DNA of 16,992 nucleotides from Ichthyophonus hoferi (lineage: Eukaryota; Opisthokonta; Ichthyosporea; Ichthyophonida; Ichthyophonidae). The position numbers and the translations under genes were made by a program. Positions within the stretch are counted from its first letter, which is position 1; each line of letters opens with the position of its first letter. Location: NCBI GenBank assembly GCA_002751075.1, contig NAOQ01000216.1:31235-48226 (forward strand), in the 5' to 3' direction. The notes below the pieces were generated by a model, which was not told the origin of the DNA, ran no database searches, and saw nothing but the letters and a program-made list of their open reading frames with translations. Below, in pieces: positions 1-7,977 of the stretch.

Positions 1-110
1 ATATAATATAATATAATATAATATAATATAATATAATATAATATACTACAATATAATATAATATAGCATAACATAACATAACATAGCATACTACAAAATA
101 ATATAATATA
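1..110. repeat. ATATA-type simple repeat
   Basis: The first ~65 bases are an almost pure ATATA repeat that grades into ATAAC/ATAGC variants up to about 110. It continues beyond the left edge. If the exosome gene at 409-1638 is read correctly, this tract lies in its third intron or further downstream. Confidence 0.9.
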
Positions 111-408
111 TTGCCAAATATGTATATATCAAGGTCAGAGAAATGTAATTATCAGACTTATAAATCCGGTGGACTGCAATCAGAACATGTTGAAAGAAGA
201 ATAAGGTATAGAGGTAGTAGTAATGAGATATGAATAGGTACATATATACTACCCATTCAATGAATAGTTAGTAATGGTTACAGCTTATTAGTAAGGATAT
301 TAGAAGGAAATATGCGTATCTGCATTGCATTATACTATACCGATATTACACTACACTACACTACACTACACTACACTACATACACATCACTACATACACA
401 TCACACAC
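111..408. other. non-coding stretch, probably intron 3 of the MTR3/EXOSC6 gene
   Basis: AT-rich sequence with no exon that I can see on either strand. Bases ~345-405 are a CTACA/CATCA simple repeat directly downstream (minus-strand sense) of a splice donor reading CAG|GTGTGT at 408. The following exon of the exosome gene is therefore probably outside the window. Confidence 0.5.
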
Positions 409-1638
409 CTGCATAGTAGAACGTACGTCTCCTTGAGCAAATGGAGCCCATTTGAATTCACAGTCCAGTTGCCCTACCCCACTGTATTGAGCCAGTCTGC
501 CTTCATGGGGTCCATACACGGCACATACTACCTTGTTAGCCCCCTGCTCTAGGTAGCATGATCCTGATGCACCGCTGACAACATCCGTACGAAGGTCTGT
601 GTTTGTGTATGTATATATGTATATAAATATGTGTGTATGTGCATGTGTACGTATATGTATATATATGTAAAGATATGTATATTTATTATATTAATGGTAA
701 GTTGAAAATCATGAAAATGTAGAGGAGTCAATAAAGGAAGGATACGAGTTATGTGTGTATGGCCATACGGAAAGGAGCAATACATACAAAAGATCAATTG
801 TGTGTTTAAACAATGTATGTGAGTATCACACTGTATGATGTGTATGTATGTGATTGGAACATGCAGGTGAGAGGTGCAGTTAAAGTAATTAAGGTAGGTG
901 TGTAAGTGTTTGTGTGTATACATGAATATAAACAATTGTTTATCAATATTAAAAAACATATTCCGGCATACTTATTAAAAGAATTCATACAACCTCCATT
1001 CTGATAAGTATGGGTATGGATGTATAGGTTATATAGGGCATTAACAAAGGAGAGAAAGAATAAAACATTGCGTTATGGCAACATACACATAGGTCGCAGT
1101 TGCTTTAGTAGTCTCCCATCATTCCTCTTTTGATCATTACCAATCAGAGGCCCCTGTGATAGTACAGTCAGGACCATTCAAATTAGCATGTGAATAGAAT
1201 TTGAAGACAAATATAAATGAAAGGGGTGATAAAACAGTCAGGACCATTCAAATTAGCATGTGAATAGAATTTGAAGACAAATATAAATGAAAGGGGTGAT
1301 AAAACATAGTATGTATCTAAGTGAAAGAATGATAGGGGAACGTAATAAGTAGGTGGGTATATATATACTACCATCCATGCGTACAATTTGGGAAATGATA
1401 GGAATGCAAGGTATAAAAATGCAAAGAAAAGGAGGAAAGGAAATATACAATACATATAAAGGATATGAATTATGATTCTATTATAGTTTTATACTATACC
1501 ACTATCCTACTATACTAATATTCTATAATAATATATCAGTATATAGCCTACCGCTACACCTCCCTCCTCCTTATGAGGTGGGGGAGGAGGGACACTAAAG
1601 GAAGGTCCAAGGGGTCTCTTCCTGTCATTGGCAGCCAT
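409..1638 (-). CDS. EXOSC6: exosome subunit MTR3/EXOSC6 (RNase PH-like), N-terminal part, 3 exons
   Basis: Proposed exons on the minus strand are 1638-1552, 1153-1087 and 596-409 (87, 67 and 188 bases). The phases match at both junctions: phase 0 at the first, and phase 1 at the second, where T+AC makes Tyr52. The 114 visible residues start MAANDRKRPLGPSFSVPPPP, like the DRRRxxGP...PP head of MTR3 proteins. NDGR and LRPMYLRTDVVSGASGS follow, matching the RNase PH-fold consensus DGR...LRPIFLKTGVVSQASGS, then CYLEQGANKVVCAVYGPHE and GQLDCEFKWAPFA. LDCEF-x-x-APFA and the head are more like MTR3 than RRP41. MTR3 is a structural subunit of the six-subunit ring of the RNA exosome, which degrades and trims RNA in nucleus and cytoplasm; the eukaryotic ring subunits are generally inactive. 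The rest lies off the left edge past a CAG|GTGTGT donor. Donors are GTAGGC, GTATGT and GTGTGT. The first is the weakest, so the exon 1/2 join is less certain. Confidence 0.85.
597..1086 (-). other. intron 2 of the MTR3/EXOSC6 gene, with TG/TA low-complexity tract
   Basis: 490 bases between the donor GTATGT (1086 downward) and the acceptor ACACAG (ends 597), minus strand. Bases ~598-670 are a TGTGTA/TATATG tract. Nothing else is recognisable; the long open frames on the minus strand here (549-988) come from the low-complexity sequence. Confidence 0.6.
1164..1303. repeat. perfect 70-bp tandem duplication
   Basis: The 70-base unit beginning ACAGTCAGGACCATTCAAAT occurs at 1164-1233 and again, identical, at 1234-1303, followed by another ACA. 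No base differs, so the duplication is recent or homogenised. It lies in intron 1 of the MTR3/EXOSC6 gene (1154-1551), about 10 bases from the acceptor of exon 2. Confidence 0.97.
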
Positions 1639-1875
1639 TATTAATACTAATAATGATATAATAACGATATAATAATGTTATTCAAGTACTGAAGTACTTC
1701 CACATGTAAAATTTAATCTAATCGGCTATTGGTATTCAACCAATCATCAATCTCAACAAATTCCTCAATCTCACTATAAACAACGAGAGATTTTAAAAGA
1801 CCCACAATCATCCTTTGATATTTAATTTTAGCATATATATAAGTGAAAATAAACGATTGGTAATTACTACAAATC
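1639..1875. promoter_or_regulatory. shared divergent promoter region of MTR3/EXOSC6 and the SRP RNA gene
   Basis: This ~237-base spacer separates the start codon of the minus-strand exosome gene from the plus-strand SRP RNA. An inverted CCAAT (ATTGG, 1728-1732) and a forward CCAAT (1740-1744) sit 7 bases apart. A near-perfect palindrome, AAGTACT-GA-AGTACTT, is at 1684-1699. A TATATATAA element at ~1833-1841 lies about 35 bases before the likely SRP RNA start. Roles are inferred from position. Confidence 0.4.
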
Positions 1876-2121
1876 TGGTGGGTCAGAGTAGCGTCTGGCT
1901 GTTGCCTAAGCAGGCACCTTTAAACTTGGGAAGGTATCATTAACCGGTGTGGCCGTCTTTGCGAAGACTGTGCTGGTCATAGTGCCCCTGGAGGAGTCCG
2001 GGAGCACTAGGATCCTAAGCAAGCATGTAATGCGTCAGGCGGGAAACCGATCAGCGAAAAGTGCTGAGCGTAGTTAGTCGCGAGATCGCGGTCGCCCACC
2101 ATAGTGTATAACAACCCTTTT
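1876..2121 (+). ncRNA. RN7SL: signal recognition particle RNA (7SL-type SRP RNA)
   Basis: A GC-rich island in AT-rich surroundings that folds as a eukaryotic SRP RNA. Helix 6 is 1980-2009: a 13-bp stem with one C-A mismatch, closed by a GGAG tetraloop (1993-1996), which is the GNAR loop bound by SRP19. Helix 8 follows. AGG-x-U-x-CCUAAG and then UCAGG (2035-2039), CGG-GAAA-CCG (2040-2049) and AUCAG (2050-2054) form the SRP54-binding tip, with AAAA of the asymmetric loop at 2057-2060. GTGCTGA plus GATCGCG then parallel the animal RNA. Helix 5 pairs TCTTTGCGA (~1957-1965) with TCGCGAGA (~2078-2085), and GGCCG with CGGTC. The Alu domain has small hairpins at ~1903-1917 and ~1918-1934. It ends in T8 (2118-2125), an RNA polymerase III terminator. 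In the cell it scaffolds SRP, which targets ribosomes making secretory proteins to the ER. The 5' end is estimated. Confidence 0.9.
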
Positions 2122-2125
2122 TTTT
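2118..2125 (+). terminator. RNA polymerase III T8 terminator of the SRP RNA gene
   Basis: Eight consecutive T on the plus strand directly after the last paired region of the SRP RNA. A run of four or more T is the usual Pol III stop. Confidence 0.8.
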
Positions 2126-2949
2126 GCCCTATTTTCTTTTCTTGATTTTATGTATATATATATATATATATAATGGATGCGGGCAGGAAACTAAACAACA
2201 AAGTGTGCTGTGTGTAAGTAGTATTTGTCATCAGATTGTATTTACCCACTGTAGTGACTACATTACAGTTCTTTTGCTATTTTTTCGATTACTGTGCATA
2301 TTGGAATACAGGTGCACCAGGGCAATCAATGACCTCATAATAGTGTAATTTTTCAAAAAATTGAAATCGAAATGCTAATTTTTACTAATAGCTGTTTTTC
2401 AAGGGAACTACCTATATGAACTCAGTTTGGAGATCCAATGAATGCCACATTAAAAACTATTTAAAATGGAATAAATTAGCCCAATGTGGTCTGCCAACAT
2501 TCCATTCAAGATTTTGGCCAATTAACTACTGATCTACACCCCCATTTCAGTGTTATTTTAAATTTGAATTCCGTCATTGTTCTTGTTTTATTTCCTATAT
2601 ATTGATCTTAGCGCTTTTAGCAGCTCTAACCAGACCTTATTAATTAACCTATCGCCTATTTAGTCATTTCTCATCTATTTGCGTAAATTTATGGTATTAC
2701 GGATTTTACCATTTCTCACATGCACACTCCACATAGACATATTAGCCAATTATGTTTTGAACAGAGTTAATCTGGAATGTCTGCCATTCTTTTAAATAAC
2801 TGGATATAACTGTATGCTATAAATGTTAAAAAAATCACTCATAGAAGTGAAAAATATTTTTAAAAGTTCTATGAGTGAGAGCCTATTTGGGTGGCATTAT
2901 ATTATATATTTCCCTGTGCTATTTGGTATTATATAGCATCTAATTTACC
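2126..2949. other. intergenic, no gene seen
   Basis: AT-rich spacer between the SRP RNA and EMRE genes. It contains a short TA repeat (~2152-2172) and one clear hairpin (2835-2878), listed separately. I found no plausible exon on either strand. Confidence 0.5.
2835..2878. repeat. 12-bp perfect inverted repeat (hairpin)
   Basis: TCACTCATAGAA (2835-2846) and its exact complement TTCTATGAGTGA (2867-2878) flank a 20-base AT-rich loop. It lies about 70 bases before the proposed EMRE start codon, so it could fall in the promoter or 5' leader. Function unknown. Confidence 0.85.
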
Positions 2950-4673
2950 ATGATTTATGCCTTTGTATCCAAACCCTTTGCATTTTTGCACACTACTGGC
3001 CGAGAGGGTATGTTACATATCTGCGGTCTTGTGTTTTGTTTACAGTATTGATTTACTTTTTGACACATATTTTTTATTCATTTTTTTATTTAAGATACAA
3101 AAAAATAAAAAGGTAAATAATAATTGTTATGAACCTTTATCTTTCTAATATTTCTAAGGTGCTGCTTGCTCTTGAAGACCATATTCCTATATATATATAT
3201 ATATGCGTACATATTCACATCTATATACATAAACATATATACTTATATATATATCAGGTAGATAATCCCAGTAAAAATTTAATCATTTACAAGGGAAAAA
3301 AGAAAGAATGAGAGGAAAGAAAACAGGATAATTGGGATGGAATACTAAGAAAAGTTATATCCTTTATACTAAATCAATAATATATTAATATTCTAGTAAT
3401 CGCCTAGTGTATCAATGGACTCACGCTTTTATATAAATATACTCCAATTTATTTTATATATTATTATGACTATCATATCAATGCAATTGTGATTGTGGTA
3501 GCTATTGGCATATTGATTATATGCATAGAGGTATTGTTGAGAGTAGATGTACTTTTTTTATAAAACATAGAAAAATAAATATTTAATTAATTTGGATATT
3601 TATAGCTATAATGATTTAATGCTATTAACAATCACCATTGTATATGTAGACTGGGAAAAGGAGTTAGAGCAATCAAAATAGATATAGGTTACAAGGAGTG
3701 AACCTGTTTCTATGTATTTTAAAAATCTTATATTGAGGAAAAACAATGCAATTTGTGTATACTTAAATTGAAGGTAATTAATGGTTGAATAAATCCTTGC
3801 ATAAATGGAATTAGAGTTAAAAATCAAGCACATAACTGTAATCTAGATTCAGTTAGTCATCATTAAAATAATATTCCAAGAAATGATTGGCTTGTATTTT
3901 TAAATATTATCTTCTATATCTTAGGCAGGTGTGATATATGAACAAATTATACATAAATATATATATATATTGTAAATATTGGGTCGTGTGTGTTGTACAA
4001 AAGTGTATATAAGCCAGATAAGTTTAATTATGGAAGCCTTTGCTAGTATGCATATAAATACGGCCTTTGCGCATTATACTCATTTCTGTTAATATGGTGG
4101 TTTCCATCTCTTTTGTTCATGTGGAAGGTTTGGGGTTGATTTTTGAATAGATAAATGTTTTAAATTACTTTTTGTATGATATTGGAAGAAGGGATTTGCA
4201 GTATAAAGAAAATATAGTAGGGACAATATATGAGAGAAGATTAAGGCATTTATATTCATAATAGGTCTAATAGAGCCAAGCATATAGATATTGTATTGTT
4301 TATGAAAACTAATTCTAAAGAAATTTTTCATGAACAATTCAGTAAATACAAAGTACCAGTGGGTCATGGCAAATATATATTTGAAGTGGAGAGAGAAATA
4401 ATATGGGCTATATTTTAATTGCTCTGATAATATCTCTAAGGCAAACTGACAAACAATTTTGCACAAACAGTTGCAGTAAGACGGAATTTCCACACGTCTT
4501 TCCAAGATTACAAAACTATTCCACCAAATCCCCATGCCCTCCCCTTTGCTCTCCCCAAAGTGTTGTTAGTATTAGCAGCAGGCATAAGTTTGGGAATGTA
4601 TATTTCCTTTAGAGCCTCCAATCTACTGGAGGAGATGGAATTGTGGGTATATGAGGAGGACGAAATAGATTAA
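2950..4673 (+). CDS. SMDT1: essential MCU regulator EMRE (SMDT1), 2 exons
   Basis: Exon 1 is 2950-3007 and exon 2 is 4441-4673. The donor is G|GTATGT, the acceptor CTCTAAG, and phase 1 fits on both sides. The predicted protein has 96 residues (human EMRE 107). The N-terminus is a mitochondrial presequence with RRNFHTS at residues 33-39, resembling a processing-peptidase site. One membrane helix (about 60-76) carries G71-M-Y-I-S75, the GxxxS motif that packs against MCU. The tail SFRASNLLEEMELW...EEDEID parallels human SKNFAALLEEHDIF...EDDDDDD, whose acidic end contacts MICU1. EMRE is an inner-membrane subunit needed for calcium conduction by the uniporter in animals. Exon 2 is convincing by itself. 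Exon 1 rests on phase, a good donor and a presequence-like composition, so it is less sure. The TAA stop is at 4671-4673. The gene converges on the frame at 4868-5175. Confidence 0.85.
3008..4440 (+). other. long intron of the EMRE gene
   Basis: About 1,433 bases between donor GTATGT and acceptor TCTCTAAG. It is AT-rich with TA repeats near 3186-3204 and 3958-3970. Nothing in it looks like an exon or a known mobile element. Its length is unusual for most fungi and fits a holozoan-type gene structure. Confidence 0.5.
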
Positions 4674-4867
4674 TAATGTAATTGAATAGTTAGTGTAAGC
4701 ATTATTAGACAGAATCATAGAGATAGTATTATAGAAAATGAAATAATATTAAACGCAGTATATTATTATTTAAAAGAATTCAGCTAATTTCTGTAATCGC
4801 TATGAGTGTATTACTAAAGTTACTATATCACAGAAGAAAATATGTGCCAATAATAATAATTAATTAT

Positions 4868-5175
4868 TTAGTATACATTTCTATTGGAAATAGGACTAGT
4901 ATCTGTTGTACTGGGTTTTATTAGGTGTTTGTCGTCAGGTAGAAGACAGGAAAAAGCTCTAGTTAGCTGCACTTGGATCTCTCTTTGTTGATCAATGAAT
5001 ATAGAGGCTTTTAGTTTCTTACCAGGCAGTATATTGTATGTGTAATAACTATGATACAATTATGGCTGCGTGTATATAGCTACGGTTTTATTTTTGTCAG
5101 AAGAATAAAAATCAGACTCAACTAGTTGGCGTTCTAGTACAGTATTTGAATTAGCTACTTCAAACTCTTTGGCAA
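4868..5175 (-). CDS. unrecognised gene, 3' part (candidate terminal exon or exons)
   Basis: One minus-strand frame, entered after a strong acceptor (TTTTGTTTATAG, ends 5176), reads AKEFEVANSNTVLERQLVES and on to IYTQP. It has a single TAA (5060-5062) and continues in the same frame through LPGKKLKASIFIDQQREIQV and LTRAFSCLLPDDKHLI to a final stop at 4868-4870. Its composition (charged, polar, few F/Y/I runs) differs from chance frames nearby. A 66-base intron from GTAGCT to GGTAAG would remove the TAA and keep frame, but its acceptor is poor. The gene may instead end at 5060 or be a decaying copy. The entry phase (1) would fit a first exon 7809-7782 starting MELQFRSRE with donor C|GTAAGC, but the ~2.6-kb intron full of repeats makes that tentative. 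I recognise no family. Confidence 0.4.
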
Positions 5176-5255
5176 CTATAAACAAAATATAAAGCACATA
5201 AATTAAACAGTAAATGTAGACGACTGAGAGCCTTGTATTATAACAACTGTTAACC

Positions 5256-5650
5256 ATGTGTATTATTAGTTGTTTTTGTTCCTTCTATACTTACCGGTCT
5301 TTGTTTATTGCGGGTGTTAATTTCAGTTAACACTTACATATCTGTGTTCATTAATGCAAATGGGGCCGATCGTAAAGATCCTTATTGGTGAATACAATCT
5401 TACAAAAGATCACTGAGGCCCACTGGAATTGTCTGATATCAATAATTCTGTACTATCATGTCCTCATTTGAATGGCTCGTTAACTAATCTATTCATGCAT
5501 GTGCTTACATACTATGTATTGAAAAATCAATTTAACCTAGTTAAGAAAGTTATGCTATTAACTAATATTGAACTGAACATAAAAAATGATTGTTATCAGT
5601 AAAAAAAAAACATTGAATGCTTTGGTTCCAACAATTTCATTTAATAATAA
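5256..5650 (-). mobile_element. Rep-A copy 1, degenerate (unclassified, LTR-like)
   Basis: This matches the copy at 6919-7398 in the same orientation. Shared landmarks are GTTCCxxC, TGTTCAT-x-AA, and AAATGGGG(C/G)C followed by GATCGTAAAGATCCTTATTG, then the AATCAATTTA block and CTAATATTG. The half carrying the CCCGGGTGTGCC block is missing. About 129 extra bases (5388-5516) interrupt it. It is an old, broken copy. Confidence 0.65.
5383..5521. repeat. 129-bp segment inserted in Rep-A, flanked by TATTG repeats
   Basis: Compared with the copy at 6919-7398, which reads straight from CTTATTG into ACAAATCAATTTA, this copy has 129 extra bases (5388-5516) bounded by TATTG at 5383-5387 and 5517-5521. 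That fits an insertion with a 5-bp target duplication. No terminal inverted repeats are visible, and deletion from the other copy is the alternative. Confidence 0.5.
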
Positions 5651-6172
5651 ATTTATAAATAAATTCTAATAATTTCAAGTAATAGTAATCAACAATAGAT
5701 GCCAATAGGAGCCTCAGATTCCATATCAATCTGCTGATTGGTTGAACTTGTCTATGCTTATTGGACAAATAAATAATAATATATTAATATATTAATTAAA
5801 ACCATACTGTTAAAATTGGGAGGGACTCCACACTGGGTGCTATTAATATGTTAATTAAGGTAATACAATAACTGTTTGTATGGTAAAGATATAAGTTAAA
5901 CATATCCGGCTTTTACTTTAAGTTGTTACCCTGACAATGGTGGATATCAGATAGCTGACTACAGTGTAAACAAACTAAAAGTTTTATTTCAAACACATAG
6001 TGGTTAATTTATACCATTCTAAACAAATGTTAAGTGGTGAGACTGAATTCGGATCAAACTTTATTTCTAATATAATATTGTATACATGAATTAATCTAAT
6101 CTGAATTATTACTATGTAGGTTTGATAGAATCTCTATTATTTGATTCATAGCGTATAATAAATAAATAATAT

Positions 6173-6642
6173 TGTTGTATTATAGTTAAAAAATCGCTCA
6201 CCACATGAATATGAAGGTCGATCTTGGCTCAAGAATAGGTAGTTGCATAATGTTTTAATTGGACAAGATGTTTCAACCTGATAAATTGATTGTCAACAGA
6301 AAATTTGGAAGTAGTTACACCAATGAAATAACTGACTAAAGAACCATTCCAGAAAGGAGATCAGTAGAAATGTAAACTGCAATCAATAGTAAAGGCCCTG
6401 CCGCTCACTTATATGTGGCCCCCGGCACACCCGGGTATATGCGCAATCCCTGCATGTCTGTGTACATGTACATTATCGTTATAGGCAGATACGAATACGT
6501 TTGTGATGCACAAAACTTTGCTTTGATTTAATATTTGTTAAACAATATCATAATACATATATATATATACTCCCATTATACAACACGCAATTGGCGACCC
6601 CGAAGCCTGTGGACCAATTGCTAGAACTACCACAGTTGGCTA
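6173..6642 (+). mobile_element. Rep-A copy 2 (unclassified, LTR-like, ~470 bp)
   Basis: It starts TGTTGTAT, contains GGCACACCCGGGTATATGCG, then a TA-rich tract, ATTGGCGACCCCGAAGCC and CTAGAACTACCACAG, and ends near TTGGCTA. The octamer AATAATAT flanks both sides (6165-6172 and 6643-6650), which suggests a target duplication, though AT-rich octamers recur here. TGGCGACCCCGAAGCC could pair with a tRNA 3' end (its complement ends CGCCA), as a primer-binding site would, and TGTTGT...ACAACA (6580-6585) resembles LTR ends. The unit clearly extends ~55 bases further in two copies, so the class is unresolved. No protein is encoded. Confidence 0.65.
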
Positions 6643-6821
6643 AATAATATATATAATTTAGGAAGTAATGAATTATTGTATTGTATTACGCAGGTTTCAA
6701 CAGATATGAATAATGATGACTGATAAATAGGGCTAGAATCTTTCTACTTTACGTTTCAACAGCACATTTGACCTGTATAGATCATACTTGCATATGTTGT
6801 ATTGTCAAATATAATTATATA

Positions 6822-7560
6822 TACAACATAGGTAAAGTAACTGCAGCTATAATTATCTAATTAAATAATGTTGGGTTCTGAAGTATTCTATATATAAAAT
6901 GCTATATTTAGAAAGTATACCAATCTGTAAGTAGTTCTAGTGACTTGTCCACAGGCTTTGGGGTCGCCAATTAACTTATATAAAAAGACTATATATATTA
7001 AGATATTGTTTAGTAAATAATAATTTAATGTAAAGCTTTGTGTTCGTATTTTGCCTATATCAGTATTATACACGTATGCAGGCATACGAGTTTGCCGCGT
7101 ATGCCCGGGTGTGCCGGGAGCATTTATTGGTTGTTTCCGTTCCATCTCATCTTTTTCCGGCCTTTGCTTATCGCAGACGTCAATCGTAGATGTGTTCATC
7201 AACGTAAATGGGGCTGATCGTAAAGATCCTTATTGACAAATCAATTTACCTGGCTAAGAACTAAAACATTCTGTAGACATATAATCTTATAAGAACGTTT
7301 TTCAATCAACTAATATTGGACGAATCATTTCATGATCCACTTGTTACCAAAGCTTCGGCCAAACTACCTATTCATTCAGAGTTAACGGTCTTACAACAGA
7401 AAGTTTAAAAGGGTTCTGAGACAGATTGGCGACTCTTGCTTTGGTAGTGGTACTGAATAAAAGATTTACTGGTCTTATTCGAAGTTATCTGCCTACAATA
7501 GTTCACTACCCTCCTGAGCATGAGTGAGATAATTACTACCCAAGCTGAAATCAGCAATAT
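6822..7560 (+). mobile_element. Rep-B copy 1 (LTR-like), split by a Rep-A insertion
   Basis: Segments ~6822-6910 and ~7405-7560 match, in order, the uninterrupted sequence at ~9640-9890. Shared landmarks are ACAACATAGG, TCTAATTAA, TGGGTTCTGAAGTATTC, TATATAAAATGCTATATTT, GGTTCTGAGACA, ACTGAATAAA and CTGAGCATGAGTGAGATAA. A TATAAAA-like box followed by an AATAAA signal fits the U3-R part of an LTR. This copy is broken and old. Confidence 0.6.
6919..7398 (-). mobile_element. Rep-A copy 3, inserted into Rep-B (unclassified, LTR-like, ~480 bp)
   Basis: This is in inverted orientation relative to the copy at 6173-6642. Read on the minus strand it starts TGTTGTAAGACC, shares GGCACACCCGGGCATACGCG and ATTGGCGACCCCAAAGCC, and ends near ACAGATTGG. 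GAAAGT occurs on both sides (6911-6916 and 7399-7404; eight bases if one mismatch is allowed). The flanks are joined without it in the Rep-B copy at 9640-9890, so this is a genuine nested insertion with a target duplication. It must be younger than the Rep-B copy it interrupts. Confidence 0.75.
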
Positions 7561-7977
7561 GCTTAATCATGATTAATCAACCAACTAGAAAGGAGATTAA
7601 TTGCATATAGTACCCTCCAAAAAGAGTATTGCTATTAAAATCATAATAAGAGGCTGAAGGTATAGACTTATATATGTTATAAACGTGGAAGTTTACTAAA
7701 GTGTTTATTAACCAGAAAATGCTGATTACTATATTTTTTAGCAATTGGTTGAGTTTTTTATAACAGCTCTTCTGTTGCTTACGTTCCCTGGATCTGAATT
7801 GTAACTCCATTCAGACTAGTGTTTTTTTATAATTTCTATCCATGCTTATATTGTTAGTTTTCCTAACATATAAAAAAATTGCATCAAACAAAGGCCTGTG
7901 TATTTCCTGTTGCAACTTGACATTTTTCTTCCTATCTATTTACCGTAATATTGTACATACTGGTTTTGTTTGTCTAG

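Larger units (their letters stand above)
5176..6172. other. non-coding region with Rep-A remnant and AT-rich spacer
   Basis: Bases ~5256-5650 are a degenerate Rep-A copy, listed separately. The remainder is AT-rich. On the minus strand a few short segments have splice-like borders (for example 5938 down to 5909 and ~5840-5700), but none is long enough to call. On the plus strand 5906-6008 holds a short open frame that I do not trust. Confidence 0.4.

Noticed and set aside
549-988. long minus-strand open frames rich in His, Thr, Tyr and Ile
   Set aside because: They come from TG/TA low-complexity sequence in an intron of the MTR3/EXOSC6 gene.
1087-1177. alternative MTR3 start at an in-frame ATG (1177) just after a stop codon
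   Set aside because: Exon 1 at 1638-1552 gives the family-type N-terminus in matching phase, and the ATG at 1177 lies in duplicated intron sequence.
1561-1592. C/G-rich 10-bp inverted repeat, possible hairpin or G-quadruplex
   Set aside because: It is explained by the Pro-rich and Glu/Gly codons (PPPPPHKEEG) of MTR3 exon 1.
1875-2101. terminal stem TGGTGGG / CCCACCA closing the SRP RNA, as in an archaeal helix 1
   Set aside because: The 3' strand pairs equally well with GGTG in helix 5, the eukaryotic arrangement. I could not decide, so I make no claim.
4089-4535. 148-codon open frame on the minus strand
   Set aside because: It overlaps, on the opposite strand, the EMRE exon 2 start and the intron before it. 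No family is recognised, and the EMRE reading on the plus strand explains the coding-like region.
5700-5960. several short minus-strand segments with splice-like borders
   Set aside because: Each is about 30-60 bases. Such borders are frequent by chance in AT-rich DNA, and no family is recognised.
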